A stretch of 64,000 nt of DNA from contig OY757020.1 in assembly GCA_963580285.1 (NCBI GenBank), forward strand, positions 99,141,497 through 99,205,496, written 5' to 3'. The position numbers and the translations under genes were made by a program. The notes beneath the pieces were generated by a model. It did no database searches and had not been told where the DNA came from. It worked only from the letters and a program-made list of their open reading frames with translations. The DNA is from Lucinisca nassula (Eukaryota > Mollusca > Bivalvia > Lucinida > Lucinidae). Below, one piece after another: positions 20,490 through 31,759 of the stretch. Positions within the stretch are counted from its first letter, which is position 1, and each line of letters opens with the position of its first letter.

Positions 20490-20995
20490 CCGAGGTTATA
20501 AAACATTTTTCATGCTCAACTTACTTGAGCATGGTTGACTGGAACGTCCGCATTGCGTTACTTAATCCCGCAAAAGTGTTATTACACTTGTGATCATAAG
20601 ACTTTTATTACACGACCTTATCCGCAACTTATCAACATCAACAGCGTCATGTGATAAAGCATTTTATAATGCATGTATATAGAGGATCTTACACGAGTGG
20701 TCATTTTAGATGAAATTTATGAAACGAGCCTTCGGCGAGTTAATAAACTTCATATGAAATGACCACGAGTGTAAGATTCTGTTTATCATATGAACAGTTT
20801 AAATTGGGTTTTAACGCCTTTAAATTTCACATTTTTCCACAAAAAATACATGGTTGACATGGACGTCGTCATGACATTACCTAATCCCGCCAAAGTGTTA
20901 TTACACATATGGTCATACGACTTTTATTACACGACCTTATCCGCTGCTTATCAACATAAACGACGTCATATGATAAAGCATTTTATAATATAGCT
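20490..20995. repeat. Foldback-type element F3 (duplicated arms)
   Basis: Two direct copies of a block containing AAAGTGTTATTACAC and TTTTATTACACGACCTTATC. Between them is a palindrome with outer arms GATCTTACACGAGTGGTCAT and ATGACCACGAGTGTAAGAT. The related palindrome class recurs at 35265-35725. Confidence 0.65.
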
Positions 20996-21069
20996 AAGTA
21001 TTGAATGATCAGAAATATGCAATAAAAACAGGATAACAGTCACGCTGATTTCACTCTATATCACCAAGC

Positions 21070-21372
21070 ATATCGGCCCCGCCCATTGGGGCTTGAAGAA
21101 ATAGATGGGCTGCATGATGCTTCCACACAGAGCTGAATCCAAGCGCATATGAGTACTGGTAAACCGCTTAGAGGATCTAAGCCTGTCCGGACACAGCGGT
21201 GCGAGTCAGACCGTCCATGCTTATAAACCCTATTGGTTTCATTGGGCGACAGGGCTTGAGAAGTCATTTCATCTCAGTGTCGGGTAAAAGTCCCACAAAA
21301 TTGGAAGCGACGTCTCAAAAATGACCTATAGAGTGTTGACGAGGACCTTAAACCTCAAATCAAACAAACACA
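21070..21372 (+). mobile_element. SINE family I with target duplication
   Basis: Full-length copy flanked by ATCACCAAGC at 21060-21069 and 21373-21382. Confidence 0.9.
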
Positions 21373-21464
21373 ATCACCAAGCTTACTGTATTGCAAATGG
21401 ATATAAATAGCAACAGATAAGGCGGATATTTTGTAATAATCGGATTTCTCTATATAATCCTATG

Positions 21465-22160
21465 TCCTGGGTAAATGACGTCACACTTACTATATTGCAC
21501 CTTTACTTGGATGCTTCAGAATTTTACCCCTATGCTACATTGTGTATGATGACGCCTCACAGCAATGACGTCACACGTACTATATTACACCTGTACTTGG
21601 ATGCGTCAGAATTTTACCCCTATGCTACATTGTATATGATGACGCCTCACAGCAATGACGTCACACTTACTATATTACACCTGTACTTGGATGCTTCAGA
21701 ATTTTACCCCTATGCTACATTGTGTATGATGACGCCTCACAGCAATGACGTCACACTTACTATATTACACCTGTACTTGGATGCGTCAGAATTTTACCCC
21801 TATGCTACATTGTATATGATGACGCTTCACAGCAATTACGGCACGTTTACTTCATAACGCCTATACGTGGATGCGTGGATGCGCCTATACGTGATGTCGT
21901 CTTAAAACAGTGACGTCACGCTTACTATATTACACCTTTACTTGGATGCCTCAGAATTGAAAGCTACATTGTGTATGATGACGTCTTTTAGAAATGACGT
22001 CACACTTACTATATTACACCTTTACTTGGATGCCTCAGAATTTTACCACTAAGCTACATTGTATATGATGACGTCTTGCAGCAATGACATCACGCTTACA
22101 TTACATCTTTACTTGATGGCCTCAGAATTTTACCCCCGAAGCTACATTGTATCATAGGGG
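21465..22160. repeat. 90-bp tandem array
   Basis: About eight units, each with AATGACGTCACACTTACTAT and TACTTGGATGC. The first four are near-identical with exact 90-bp spacing; later ones decay and are rearranged. The units are not coding, although 90 bp keeps frame. Confidence 0.9.
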
Positions 22161-22779
22161 CTTGAATCATGAAAAAAAATGAAAAAAAAAAAAATTATTT
22201 TTTTTTTTTTTTTTTTTTTTTTGGGGGGGGGGGGGGTACTATATTAGAGACAAGGGGGAAACTTCGGCTCCATTTTTTGGGGGGTTACCTCATTTTACCC
22301 TGTGTATCTTTTTCGCAAATGCAGTTTTTCACCTGCTTATTGCGAATTATACAAGTTAAATATGTCCACTTTGCAACAATAATCCGCCTCTGTCTGCCAC
22401 TTGCAGGAAATATGTTTTTCTCGCATGGATTAACTCAGCAAAGCAAAATTCGGCATAAACGTGTGACAAAAATTTTCAGGTTTTCATCAATCACAAGCGA
22501 ACTAGTGTTACGGTGGAAACTTTTTTCGCTTTCAACTGATGTCTTTCGTTAAAATGAACCTCTCTTGACCAATTTGAATCCAAAATGATGTATTTGCAGC
22601 TCTAAATTTAGAATTTACTAATTTTACATCGCTTTTTGTAAAAAATCAAGAAAACAATCGTCGCGAAGCTTGGTTTTTCTGCTGATTCCGGGCTACTCTA
22701 TCGATGAACTAACGACCGGAACGACCGGTGCTGTTTAATTTCTATACCGTTCGAAGTAGTGACAAATGAGCATTATCGC
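22161..22779. repeat. Repeat segment, inverted relative at 29800-30330
   Basis: GGGGCTTGAATCATGAAAAA, a T-then-G run, then GCAAATGCAGTTTTTCACC and CATAAACGTGTGACAAAAAT. The whole order recurs inverted about 7.5 kb to the right, including tandem-array remnants at its edge. 22613-22779 holds nothing recognised. Confidence 0.75.
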
Positions 22780-23097
22780 TATTTTTCTTTCATTTTCAAC
22801 TAAACCATAGAGGGGACCCAGACGATGTTTACTGCATATACTCCAGTTTTGAAGGCTGAAAGAGTACACAGTCACCATGTAATTACGGTAGGGTTCTTTA
22901 ACCTGCACAGGGGATGGTTCTCCCTGCACAGGTGTCTCCAGTTAACGTCCAGATTCGAAGGACGATGCACTTTATGATATTCATACCTGCAAAATTTATG
23001 ATTCCAATGGAACATGTTCTGACGCCGAAATTTTGTCACCTCTGCTGGGGATCGAACCTGGGACCTTTAGCATCTGAGGCACTGAGCTAGGTGGGTG
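22780..23097 (-). mobile_element. SINE family IV, diverged
   Basis: Antisense copy with AGTCACCATGTAATTACGGT at the left and a tRNA-like head GGGATCGAACCTGGGACC at the right, matching the layout at 15491-15845. Confidence 0.65.
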
Positions 23098-23430
23098 GCT
23101 AAATTTAGGAAGGCAGGGATTAGCCGTAGTTATCTCCTTACCGGATTCAGAAAAAGTGAAATGTATTTTTTGTTGAAATCGTGGACATTTTGTGTTATTT
23201 TGAAAACAGTTTCACTCATGCTTGTGTGGACAGAAATAAAAAAAAAAAAAAAAAAAAAAAACAGCCAGCTTGTTAAAAATGCCACCAATACGTAAATGTT
23301 CAAAATGATGCAGCATGGAAACAATTTGTTCCCTATTGCAACATTTTCCTTTTAATGTTTTGAAATATTGATCCTGGGTCGCTAATGGCCAGTAAATGAC
23401 AATAAGCACTACTTAGGTTGGGCCCATTGG
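23098..23430. other. Intron sequence with an A19 run
   Basis: A homopolymer lies at about 23238-23260. The right edge is the LINE target duplication. Nothing else recognised. Confidence 0.45.
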
Positions 23431-23694
23431 TTTAAACATATTTTATTTCAAATAATGTCATAAAAATATTTTACACAAATACAAAAACTTACAAAGGGAT
23501 TCAGAAAGAAGCCAATAGGCTTATATAAATCTGTCTCCCATCTAGCTTGCATATTACAAATACAACCGGTGAAATGAATAACACAAAGACAATCATAGAA
23601 CTATTTAAACCAAATCTCAGCCATATAATAGTGAAGCTGAGAGATCAAAGATAGGGTAGAAAAAGAAGAAACTATCACTAACAAACGCTAGTTC

Positions 23695-23697
<3 letters not shown>

Positions 23698-23761
<64 letters not shown>
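23698..23761. repeat. (GA)n microsatellite in LINE 3' UTR
   Basis: A 64-bp uninterrupted AG tract directly downstream of the LINE stop codon, read (CT)n in the sense of the LINE. Confidence 0.95.
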
Positions 23762-23765
<4 letters not shown>

Positions 23766-23766
<1 letters not shown>

Positions 23767-25844
23767 CACTGTCTGAAGCGCTTACTGTCAATGATAAATT
23801 TTTGTACAGCAAGGAAAATCTCACAGTTTTGATTGTATGTTAACTCAATGTGGCCAAACAAAAGAGTGTTAGTGGTTGGTTGACAGTGCTCTGTAGCCTT
23901 GGCCATCATTTCGATTCGTATTCTGTTGTATTTCTGGCACTCAAATAAGTAATGTTTTGTTGTTTCAGCAGTTCCACAAGTACAGTTAGGGTCATTAACA
24001 ATGTTTTTTGAGAAGAGATGATGATTGAGGGAGCTGCAAGAAGTTCTCAACCGAGCATGTTGAATCTGAGCAGATCTTTCACCTATATAATAATATTTAG
24101 GAGGTTTTGCTTGATTTTCATTTATACGAGTTTTAAAAATGTCCACTGAATTTACATCTCTGACGTCAGGACTCAGTTCATTCCAGGCTCTGATACTGGA
24201 TGGTAAAAAGGAGTTGTAATAAAGCTGGGTTCTGGACATTGTTTGTCTAATGTTCGTTGAATTTCGAAGCCCATAGACGGTGGTATTTTCTACTAATGGA
24301 GGTACTAAGGTGGAAAGATAAGTTGGGGTTATATTATTATTCATTTTGTGAAATAAATAAAGTTTATGATTTCTACGTCTACATTGTAAAGTTTCCCAGC
24401 CGGTTTCTCTATAGAGCATTTCCAAGGATGCCAACTTGGTAGCACCTGTTACAATTCGTGCTGCTTCAACTTGTATTTTCTCTAGGGCATTTACTTCGTA
24501 CCTGGTGCAGTTATCCCATACGACGTCCGCGTACTCTAACAGGGGTCTGATAAATGAAACATATATCTTTTCAAGGGCTTGTCTATCAAGAGTAAATTTA
24601 AACTTGCGCATAACGTTTATTCTAGTCCAAGCTTTTAAAGTTATATAACTAATATGCTCATGCCAGGTCCCGTCACTAGAAAGATAGATTCCGAGATGCT
24701 TATGACAAGATACCTCCTGAATAGGTTCGTTATTCATCAAAAGTGGCGGGTGGAGGGGTTTATTTATTTTCCTAGAAAGCAGTAAGGCCTCAGACTTTGC
24801 AGGGTTAAATTTGACAAGCCAGCGTTCTGCCCAAACATGTATTTTATCTAAATCTGAATTTAACTGTCTGGCAGCATCATTAGGGTCATCGACGATCAAA
24901 TATAAGGTTGTATCGTCGGCAAAAAGACGAACAGAAGAATCTATGTTGTCTACGATATCATTTATGTAAATCAAGAAAAGAAGCGGGCCTAATATAGAAC
25001 CCTGAGGTGCACCTGCTTTAATGAAAAACCAATCAGAAACCCCACCTGGTATAACTACCCTCTGCTTTCTGTTTGAAAGATAACTAGCAAGCCATTGTAG
25101 AAGAGTTGAATTTATACCTACTTCATTTAATTTGTGCAGCAAGCCTCTATGCCAGACTCTATCAAAAGCCTTGCTTATATCGCAAAATACCGCCCTCACC
25201 TCTTTTCCATCATCTAAAGCTTTGCAGAAAGTGTTATAAATGTCAACAAGTTGATTTACCGTTGAATCTCCGGGAGAAAATCCCGATTGTAAACATGTGA
25301 TTATGTTGTGCTCTTTGAAAAAATTGAATAGATGCTTATGAACTATCTTTTCCATGACTTTTCCAATAGTACTAAGAAGAGATATTGGTCTGTAATTACT
25401 GATAAGCGATGGGTCGTCCTTTTTGAACAAAGGAGAAACATTAGCTTCCTTCCACTTGTTGGGAAAGTCACATTTGGATAGAGAATAATTGAAGAGGTCA
25501 CTTAACGGATTTGACAGGGGTTCGGCAAGTTCTTTTAGAATCCTGTTATTTATGTTATCTGGGCCTGATGCCTTACCTAATTTTAAACTTTTTAGAGTAT
25601 CTTCGACTTCTTTTGGTTGAAATTGTATGGTACTTAGTTTCGGGGTGTTATGATTAATAGTACAAGCTAACGTTGCAGACTGGTCATCAGTCAATGTTTG
25701 TTCTACAAAATAACTGTTTAGGAGATTTGCCTTTTCCGAATCATCTGAAATATATACATTGTCTTTAACAAGAGGAGGAATATTTGAGTTTTGCGATGGT
25801 TTAATAAATGATTTAAGTGTTTTCCAGTAATCTTGTACTGACAA
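23766..25844 (-). CDS. LINE reverse transcriptase (ORF2 C-terminal two thirds)
   Basis: A 692-residue uninterrupted frame. The RT domain spans about residues 90-340: LGKASGPDNI, then NYRPISLLSTIGKVMEKI, VFCDISKAFDRVWH (catalytic D near 222), GAPQGSILGPLLF (about 278-290) and the FADD box (about 308-311). The C-terminus has a CTC-x7-H-x4-C cluster near residue 622-636, as in Jockey/CR1-group LINEs. The annotated first residue is an internal TTG-encoded Leu; the frame stays open to the truncation, so it is not a true start. No RNase H is seen. Intact coding with a clear target duplication suggests a fairly young insertion, though without the endonuclease it cannot be autonomous. Clade assignment is tentative. 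Confidence 0.92.
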
Positions 25845-25894
25845 ATTGTTTGTTTTTAGTTTATTTGCAAGAGAAGCTAAGTTGGGCCCATTGG

Positions 25895-26600
25895 GTCCTT
25901 TTCCAACAGGGATTTAAGGGGACAGAACCCCTACAGTGCAGCACACACATGCTCTCTCATCCCCGAGTTTCTGAAGTGGACGCTTCTATTTATGAATTCG
26001 GCCAAATCCATTGATGTAGGGACTTGGGTAAAAAAAAAAACACTGCTCAATTCTTCTGCTCAGCAAGTTTGTATTAATTTGAATAGGCACCACAATTCAC
26101 CACAACACGGCAAACAAAAAGGTCAGAATAAGCTAGAGCATATCAACCTTGATTTTTTTTTTTTGGGGGGGGGGGGGGTGGGGGTGGGGATGGAGCGGGG
26201 ATCATTTTACGGTCCTTTCGAGTTTACTTCACTCATATCGAGCCGATTGTTAATCACATGTGGTCGAAGACCGTAGTATCCGGTATTAAAGAAAAAAAAA
26301 ACACCAGGCCTTCCGTTGCAGAACTCTTGAATGCCTTAAAATAGATGACTTTTATAAAGGTTTGATTATCTGTTGAAAAAGTATTGTATTAGCCTGGAGT
26401 GTATTGGAAAGTAAGTGAGAAATGGGGACTTTTCAATATATAGGACATTTAATTTTGGTGCTGTTGAGTAAAGCGGCATATCAATCTTAGTGTTTCTCGA
26501 CCAGGCTATTAAAAGGTTATAAAACGTTTTTCATGCTCAATTCAGTCGAGTGTTAAATTTGTAATGCTCGCTATATTTAAATACTAACAGTTCATAAATG
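25895..26600. other. Non-coding, with SINE V tail and G-run
   Basis: 26155-26180 is a T9-then-G run. 26180-26268 is an antisense family V tail (CATATCGAGCCGATTGTTAA). 26500-26560 has a fragment of the F3 class (TATAAAACGTTTTTCATGC). No coding signal. Confidence 0.5.
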
Positions 26601-26613
26601 TTCCTGCTTAGAT

Positions 26614-26898
26614 TTGTTTATTTGATTTGAGGTTTAACGTCCCCGTCAACACTGCAAAGGTAATTTTGAGACGCTGCTTCCAATTTTGTGGGACTTTTAC
26701 CAGACTTTAAGATGAAATGACATCTCAAGCCCTGTCGCCCAATGAACCAATAGGGTTAATTAACATGGACGGGCCGACTCGTACCGCTTTTCCTGGGCAG
26801 GCTTAGATGCTCTAAGCGGATTACCAGTACTCGTGTGCGGGTCGGTTTCAGCTCTGCGTGGAAGCATCATTTCTTCATGCCCCGATTGGCGGGGCCGT
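26614..26898 (-). mobile_element. SINE family I with 13-bp target duplication
   Basis: Flanked by TTCCTGCTTAGAT at 26601-26613 and 26899-26911. Short internal deletions relative to the other copies. Confidence 0.92.
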
Positions 26899-27091
26899 TT
26901 CCTGCTTAGATAAGAACTGAATAATAGAATGTATGATGGGATTGAGGCCGAAACAAGGAATTTTCAAGCAAGTTTTCAGTTTAGTTCAGTATCATGTAGG
27001 ATTTTGTCGAGCATGAGACTTTAATTCACTGAAAACGAGCCCGAAGCCACGACCGCAATATTATTTTTCTCACCCAAACACTTTAAGGAAT

Positions 27092-27380
27092 TTATTTGTT
27101 TGATTAGATGTTCAAAGTGCCCATCAACAGGTCATTTTGGAGACGTTGAAACCATTCTGTGGGACTTTTACTCGACATTGAGATGAATTGACATCTCAGG
27201 CCCTGTCGCCCAATGAAACCAGTAGGGTTTATAAGCATGAACGGTCTGACTCGCACCGCTTTGCCCGGGCAGGCATAGATTCTTTGAACGGTTTAGCAGT
27301 ACTTGCGTGCGATCGGTTTCAGCTCTGCTTGGAAGCGTCACGCAGCCCACCTATTTAAGCCCCGATGGGCAGGTCCGAAA
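27092..27380 (-). mobile_element. SINE family I with 12-bp target duplication
   Basis: Flanked by ACTTTAAGGAAT at 27080-27091 and 27381-27392. The tail is more diverged than in neighbours. Confidence 0.92.
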
Positions 27381-27392
27381 ACTTTAAGGAAT

Positions 27393-27872
27393 GCGTTGTG
27401 AACTGCACAAATATACATAAATTAATAAGCGATAAAGCAGATTCACACCAATGTAACACAACAAACTGTCAGTATTTTAATATTCATACCTCCTGGAGAA
27501 TATCGTCATCATTTTTCCAGTGAGCCGCTAAAATTAGTGTCTAAAGCATCCGTTTACATGTAAAGTGCTACGCATGAAATAAAAACCAGTACATGTGCAT
27601 TTCATGACCTGCTTTCTTTGACACTTGACAGCAATTTGATGACAAATTGAATGTCCATTTCATTAAAAGTTGATAAGGACATGTCATTCTGACTGTTAAG
27701 GGGAAACTGAGAAGCTGTTCCCCTAATTGCATGGATAACAAAACATGCTACAGAAGACGGTTTTGAAAACAAAATTACCTCGGGCTCAATGTGGGTGTTT
27801 TGCAATGACTGACATAATGAGATAGCTAATAAACCCTAGAGTGAGCAGCGATATGAGGCAAAGAAAACAAAC
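27393..27872. other. No recognised feature
   Basis: Intronic AT-rich sequence; a 67-codon minus frame at 27602-27805 shows no recognisable motif. Confidence 0.4.
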
Positions 27873-28272
27873 ACTTAAGAAATGAAATTTATTTTTCTGC
27901 TGTTCATGATAGTACGAACGCAGTGGATTGTATGCAAAGTAAGTGAACCCCGAAGGGGTTCATGTAAACTTTGTTAGCGACTCGCTGTCGTTCATATTTT
28001 CATGAAAAGCAGAAAAATTAAGTTCATTGTTTTATAATAACATTCTATGCCTCTCATCACTGGGCGAAAAATAATGCTTATAGGGCAAACTTTTTAAACT
28101 GAAAAACATTTACACGCCATTTTACTACAAAGAGAGGAACAGCGTTGACCTCACCAACGCCCGTAGAGAACCATGGTTTAGAATGACGTCACTTGATGTC
28201 ACTGAAAATCATGTGACTCGATGCGTTCACGGAAGTATGAACTATACTGTTTTCAATGTGTTTACATTACAT
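27873..28272 (+). mobile_element. Foldback element F2 (copy 1)
   Basis: Begins AAGAAATGAAATTTATTTTT. A palindrome of GTGAACCCCGAAGGGGTTCA with outer arms (GTACGAACGCAGTGG and CTGTCGTTCATATTTTCAT) follows. The unique part has GCCCGTAGAGAACCATGG and AATGACGTCACTTGATGTCA. Other copies are at 32625-33020 (inverted) and 53283-53670. Confidence 0.82.
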
Positions 28273-28465
28273 TTTTTTTTATTTATGAGCCGGATAAATT
28301 ACATATCCTATCAGTTGAGCATGAAAAAAAGTTTTATAATCCTTGGGCCAGGTTGGTGCAATTTAGGTCTGTACACCGTTCTTTCTACCTCTGAAATGAA
28401 CAGTACACAATATTTCCATACCCCTCTACTTAATCTTAAGACATCCACAAATTTAATCCAAATAT

Positions 28466-28467
28466 CT

Positions 28468-28565
<98 letters not shown>

Positions 28566-28571
28566 GAGAGA
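28466..28571. repeat. (GA)n microsatellite
   Basis: About 105 bp of AG repeats with few interruptions; open frames across it are repeat artefacts. Confidence 0.95.
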
Positions 28572-28898
28572 ACAGCCAATATTAGAAAAAATACATGTTG
28601 AAACGCTTTTTCCTTGGTTTCTACTTATCACAAAGAAAAAAAAGAAGGAAAATTCCTACAGACCTATTGGCACCAAAACAGCCATTGTTATTTAGGTAAC
28701 AATATTAGAACACACGCTTAAGTTCAAATTTTTAAAACAATTTCAAGTTATTTCTAGCCGTATCTCTTTTAACTAAAATTCTGAACCGTTTGGCTTAACA
28801 CTGCTGCATTTTTATTTATTTTTTTATCTTTTGCTTAGCTAACAGTCGCCGTGTACCGGGAACGAGCGTTTAAACATAAGGTGACGACGTCATGTACA

Positions 28899-29206
28899 AA
28901 GCGGCCCCCGCCCAAAGGGGCTTGAAGAAATATATGGGCTGCATGATACTTCCACGCAGAGCTGAATCTTGCCCCCCACTAGTACTGGTAAACCGCTTAG
29001 AGGATCTAAGCCTGTCCAGGAACCGCAGTGCGAGGCGGACCGTCCATGCTAATAAACCCTATTGGTTTCATCGGACGACAGGGCTTGAGATGTCATTTAA
29101 TCTCAATGTCGGGTAAAAGTCCCACAAAATTGGAAGCAACGTCTCCAAAATGACCTTTACAGTGTTGAAGGGGACGTTAAACTTCAAATCAAACAAACAA
29201 ACAAAC
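28899..29206 (+). mobile_element. SINE family I with 12-bp target duplication
   Basis: Flanked by ACGTCATGTACA at 28887-28898 and 29205-29216. Confidence 0.93.
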
Positions 29207-29224
29207 GTCATGTACACACGTTCT

Positions 29225-29455
29225 TTAGCACTCTGCCAAAAACATAGATTTTATACGATACCCGTTGTGCAAGAAACTGACAAACATTTCCCCTTCAATA
29301 CGGAGCTCTCTAGCAATCTCCTCGATAACGTGGGTTGTGCCCGTCCCAGCTTGGACATAAACAAGGCAGTTGGGCCCAGTTGGGCCTTGTTTTTTTATCA
29401 GATTAAAGATCGTCTTTTGCTTTTTAGTAAACCTTTTATTTCCTTTTCTGCGCAT
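29225..29455 (-). pseudogene. Possible PIF1-like helicase fragment
   Basis: A 76-codon frame starting RRKGNKRFTKKQKTIFNLI and containing LVYVQAGTGTTHVIEEIA. The latter is a Walker-A-like motif in which the lysine of GTGKT is replaced by threonine (GTGTT). The context, a Q-K-x-I-F motif before the loop, resembles Pif1-type helicases found in Helitron-like elements and in stand-alone eukaryotic copies. It is short, has no following helicase motifs, and abuts a SINE. The missing lysine would remove ATPase activity. The family call is weak. Confidence 0.35.
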
Positions 29456-29799
29456 GTGTCAAAAAAGTTACAGCGGCTGATTGGAAGTTGACCGCAAAGC
29501 GATACAATACAAAGTTCCCAGAGCACAGCCCATTATACGTAGAAACACCATCCAGTTATCTTATATGTGTAATACGTGTATACGTAGTCCTAGCAGAATA
29601 TGTTACATTGACAAAATAAATCAAAGAAGAAATCAATTTTAACATTAACAACTCCACTGCCGGACGCAGTTTCCGAAGTTCCGGATTATATCTGTCCTGC
29701 ACGTCCCGCTGTTTAAACACGACGATTATGGCAAGCGCCCGGGTTTCTGTACCGATCATTGACAGAACACTGCGGAAAGCGAAGCAAAAGCTGGAAAAT

Positions 29800-30330
29800 T
29801 TATATTTAGAGCTGCGAGTACATCTTTTTGGATTCAAATTGGCAAAGCGAGCTAAAGTTAAATGAAAGACAACGGGTGAAAGTGAAAAAAGTTCCCCCCG
29901 TATCACTAGTTCGGTTGTGACTGATGAAAACCTGAAAATTTTTGTCACACGTTTATGCCGAATTTTGCTTTGGTGAGTTAATCCATGCGAGAAAAACATG
30001 TTTCCTGCAAATGGCAGACAGAGGCGGATTATTTTTGCAAAGTGGACTTACTTAACTTGTATAATTCATAATAAGCAGGTAAAAAACTGCATTTGCGAAA
30101 AAGATACACTGGGTAAAATAAGGTAACCCCCCAAAAAATTGAGCCGAAGTTTCCCCCCTTGTCTCTATTATGGTACCAAAAAAAAAAAAAAAAAAAATTC
30201 ATTTTTTTTTTTTTTTTTTCAATTTTTTCATTATTCAAGCCCCTATGATTGTATATTAAGGCGTCTTCCAGCAATCACGTCACGCCGCTTACATCACGCC
30301 TTTACTTAGTGGCCTTAGAATTTTACACCT
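29800..30330. repeat. Inverted relative of 22080-22612
   Basis: GGATTCAAATTGG, CCTGAAAATTTTTGTCACACG, then TTTGCGAAAAAGATACACTG, poly-A/poly-T, and TCAAGCCCCTATGATTG, in the reverse order of the copy at 22 kb. A decayed 90-bp unit follows at its right. Confidence 0.75.
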
Positions 30331-30467
30331 AAGCCACATTGTATATGATGACGCGTTACAGCAACGACGACACTCGACAAAATCGTACACATTATGATAA
30401 ATGGAATGAAATGAAGCAAAAGATCAGATCTAGTGTGTGATCTGCTTAAGTTGTGTTTTGTGCCAGC

Positions 30468-30698
30468 GCACGACAAAACCTACAATAAGACATATGTGCC
30501 CAGCGAAGACTCAGATCAGCCTGCGCATCCATATAGTCTAACCAGAGACTTCTCTTGCTGCATGGAGGAGCATTGGACCCTTAGCTATCCTTAGAGCTCA
30601 CAACGAGGACTCTGATCAGACTGGACGGATGCGCAGGCTGATCTGAGTCTTCGTTGGGCGCACTTGTCTTATTGTAGGTTTTGTCATGCGCTGGCTCA
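30468..30698. mobile_element. MITE with about 70-bp inverted repeats
   Basis: TGCCAGCGCACGACAAAACC at the left and GGTTTTGTCATGCGCTGGCT at the right; inward the arms continue through GACTCAGATCAGCCTGCGCA. A second inner pair has CCTTAGCTATCCTTAGAGCT. Confidence 0.75.
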
Positions 30699-31130
30699 TT
30701 TGTTATTCATCATCTCAATGATAGACCTAGATCTGGGTTATCGGAGCTGAAAAGATAATCGATAATCAGTCTTGTCATTGTGGTCGATAATTGATTAGTA
30801 ATCACTGAAGATTTGGTCATAATTTTACCTATCTTTTTCTCTGAGCATGACTCCTACTATATGTTTTACTTTACCATATGTATTTGAACAGACAGACCCT
30901 GACAAAACAGTGTAGACCGTGAGCAAACAGTGTGAGACGTTGCAGGACGCGGCGCCTCAACAGAGTCTGCACTGTTTTTTTCCACACATCCAGCTATTTT
31001 AGACATTAAGTAGTAACTTGTAGTTATCAAATAATCGATTACAAGCAAATCAGTTATGATAATCAATTTGTAGAATTTATCGACCAAATAATCGATTTTC
31101 CGATTAATCGTGACAGCGTTAGCAAAATCT
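30699..31130. other. Non-coding, with one degraded solo hairpin
   Basis: About 30918-30978 has GCAAACAGTGTGAGACG and GAGTCTGCACTGTTT as decayed arms. Several ATAATCGATTA motifs lie nearby. Confidence 0.5.
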
Positions 31131-31374
31131 GGGGCCAGTTGTTCAAAGCATCATTAGCTTAACGAGCTCGTTAGTGGTCATATTGTTAACTCTTCTAGCA
31201 AGTACAATGTCGTAAATTTTGGTATTTTTGCTGAAAAAGTGTGAGCAGCTTTTGCGTCCGCAAAAGCTGCTCACATTTTTTTAGCAAAAATTTCAGCATA
31301 TTTGCCATATTTAATGATCAAAGTTTTAACGATACGTTAACTAACGACGTCGTTAGTTTTGAACAACTGGCCCC
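31131..31374. mobile_element. 244-bp MITE with perfect 17-bp inverted ends
   Basis: GGGGCCAGTTGTTCAAA (31131-31147) and TTTGAACAACTGGCCCC (31358-31374). The centre is a strong hairpin: GTGAGCAGCTTTTGCG and CGCAAAAGCTGCTCAC. Target duplication not resolved. Confidence 0.85.
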
Positions 31375-31540
31375 TGATCTTTATCTAAATAACAGAGCAA
31401 TCATATGAGTTATTAATTGACTATCCTGTCTTGATCAGAGATCGCCCGTATTAACACCAGGTCAACCAATATTAACTGAGGTCAAGTGAGGTCAAAAAAT
31501 CAATAATCGTGTTTGTTTAATTGCGGCAATTAATAAAAAT

Positions 31541-31719
31541 TGTCATTAATCAAGTCATTTCGTATTGGCCCAGGTACAGGTCCTCGGTTAGCTGCACTGG
31601 CCGTCGGCCTTCGGCCCCGGACCAATGCAGCAGACCTCGGACCTGTTCCTTCGGCCTCGGGCCAAGCAGCAGACCTCGGACCTGTACCTGGGCCAATACG
31701 AATGACTTGATTAATAACA
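31541..31719. mobile_element. Palindromic element with about 40-bp arms
   Basis: ATTAATCAAGTCATTT with GGCCCAGGTACAGGTCC, mirrored by GGACCTGTACCTGGGCC with AATGACTTGATTAAT. The GC-rich centre contains repeated AGCAGACCTCGGACCTGT. It sits 41 bp upstream of exon 5. Confidence 0.82.
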
Positions 31720-31759
31720 TTATGTTATAAAATGTATTTTCCTATGACATTAATTTCAG

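Larger units (their letters stand above)
23431..25880 (-). mobile_element. 5'-truncated LINE insertion
   Basis: A 2450-bp insertion bounded by the direct repeat GTTGGGCCCATTGG (23417-23430 and 25881-25894). The 3' end is at the left, with A/T-rich tail sequence. The open frame continues to the truncation point, so the endonuclease half is missing. A 14-bp target duplication plus 5' truncation is the signature of target-primed reverse transcription. Confidence 0.92.

Noticed and set aside
21462..21857. 131-codon protein with 30-residue repeats
   Set aside because: A consequence of the exact 90-bp non-coding array; it stops where the units decay.
28183..28695. 170- and 106-codon frames with Arg-Glu or Ser-Leu runs
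   Set aside because: Produced by the (GA)n microsatellite; no flanking domain.
29728..29865. 45-codon frame MASARVSVPIIDRTLRK...
   Set aside because: The inverted relative at 22 kb does not keep this frame, so conservation does not support coding.
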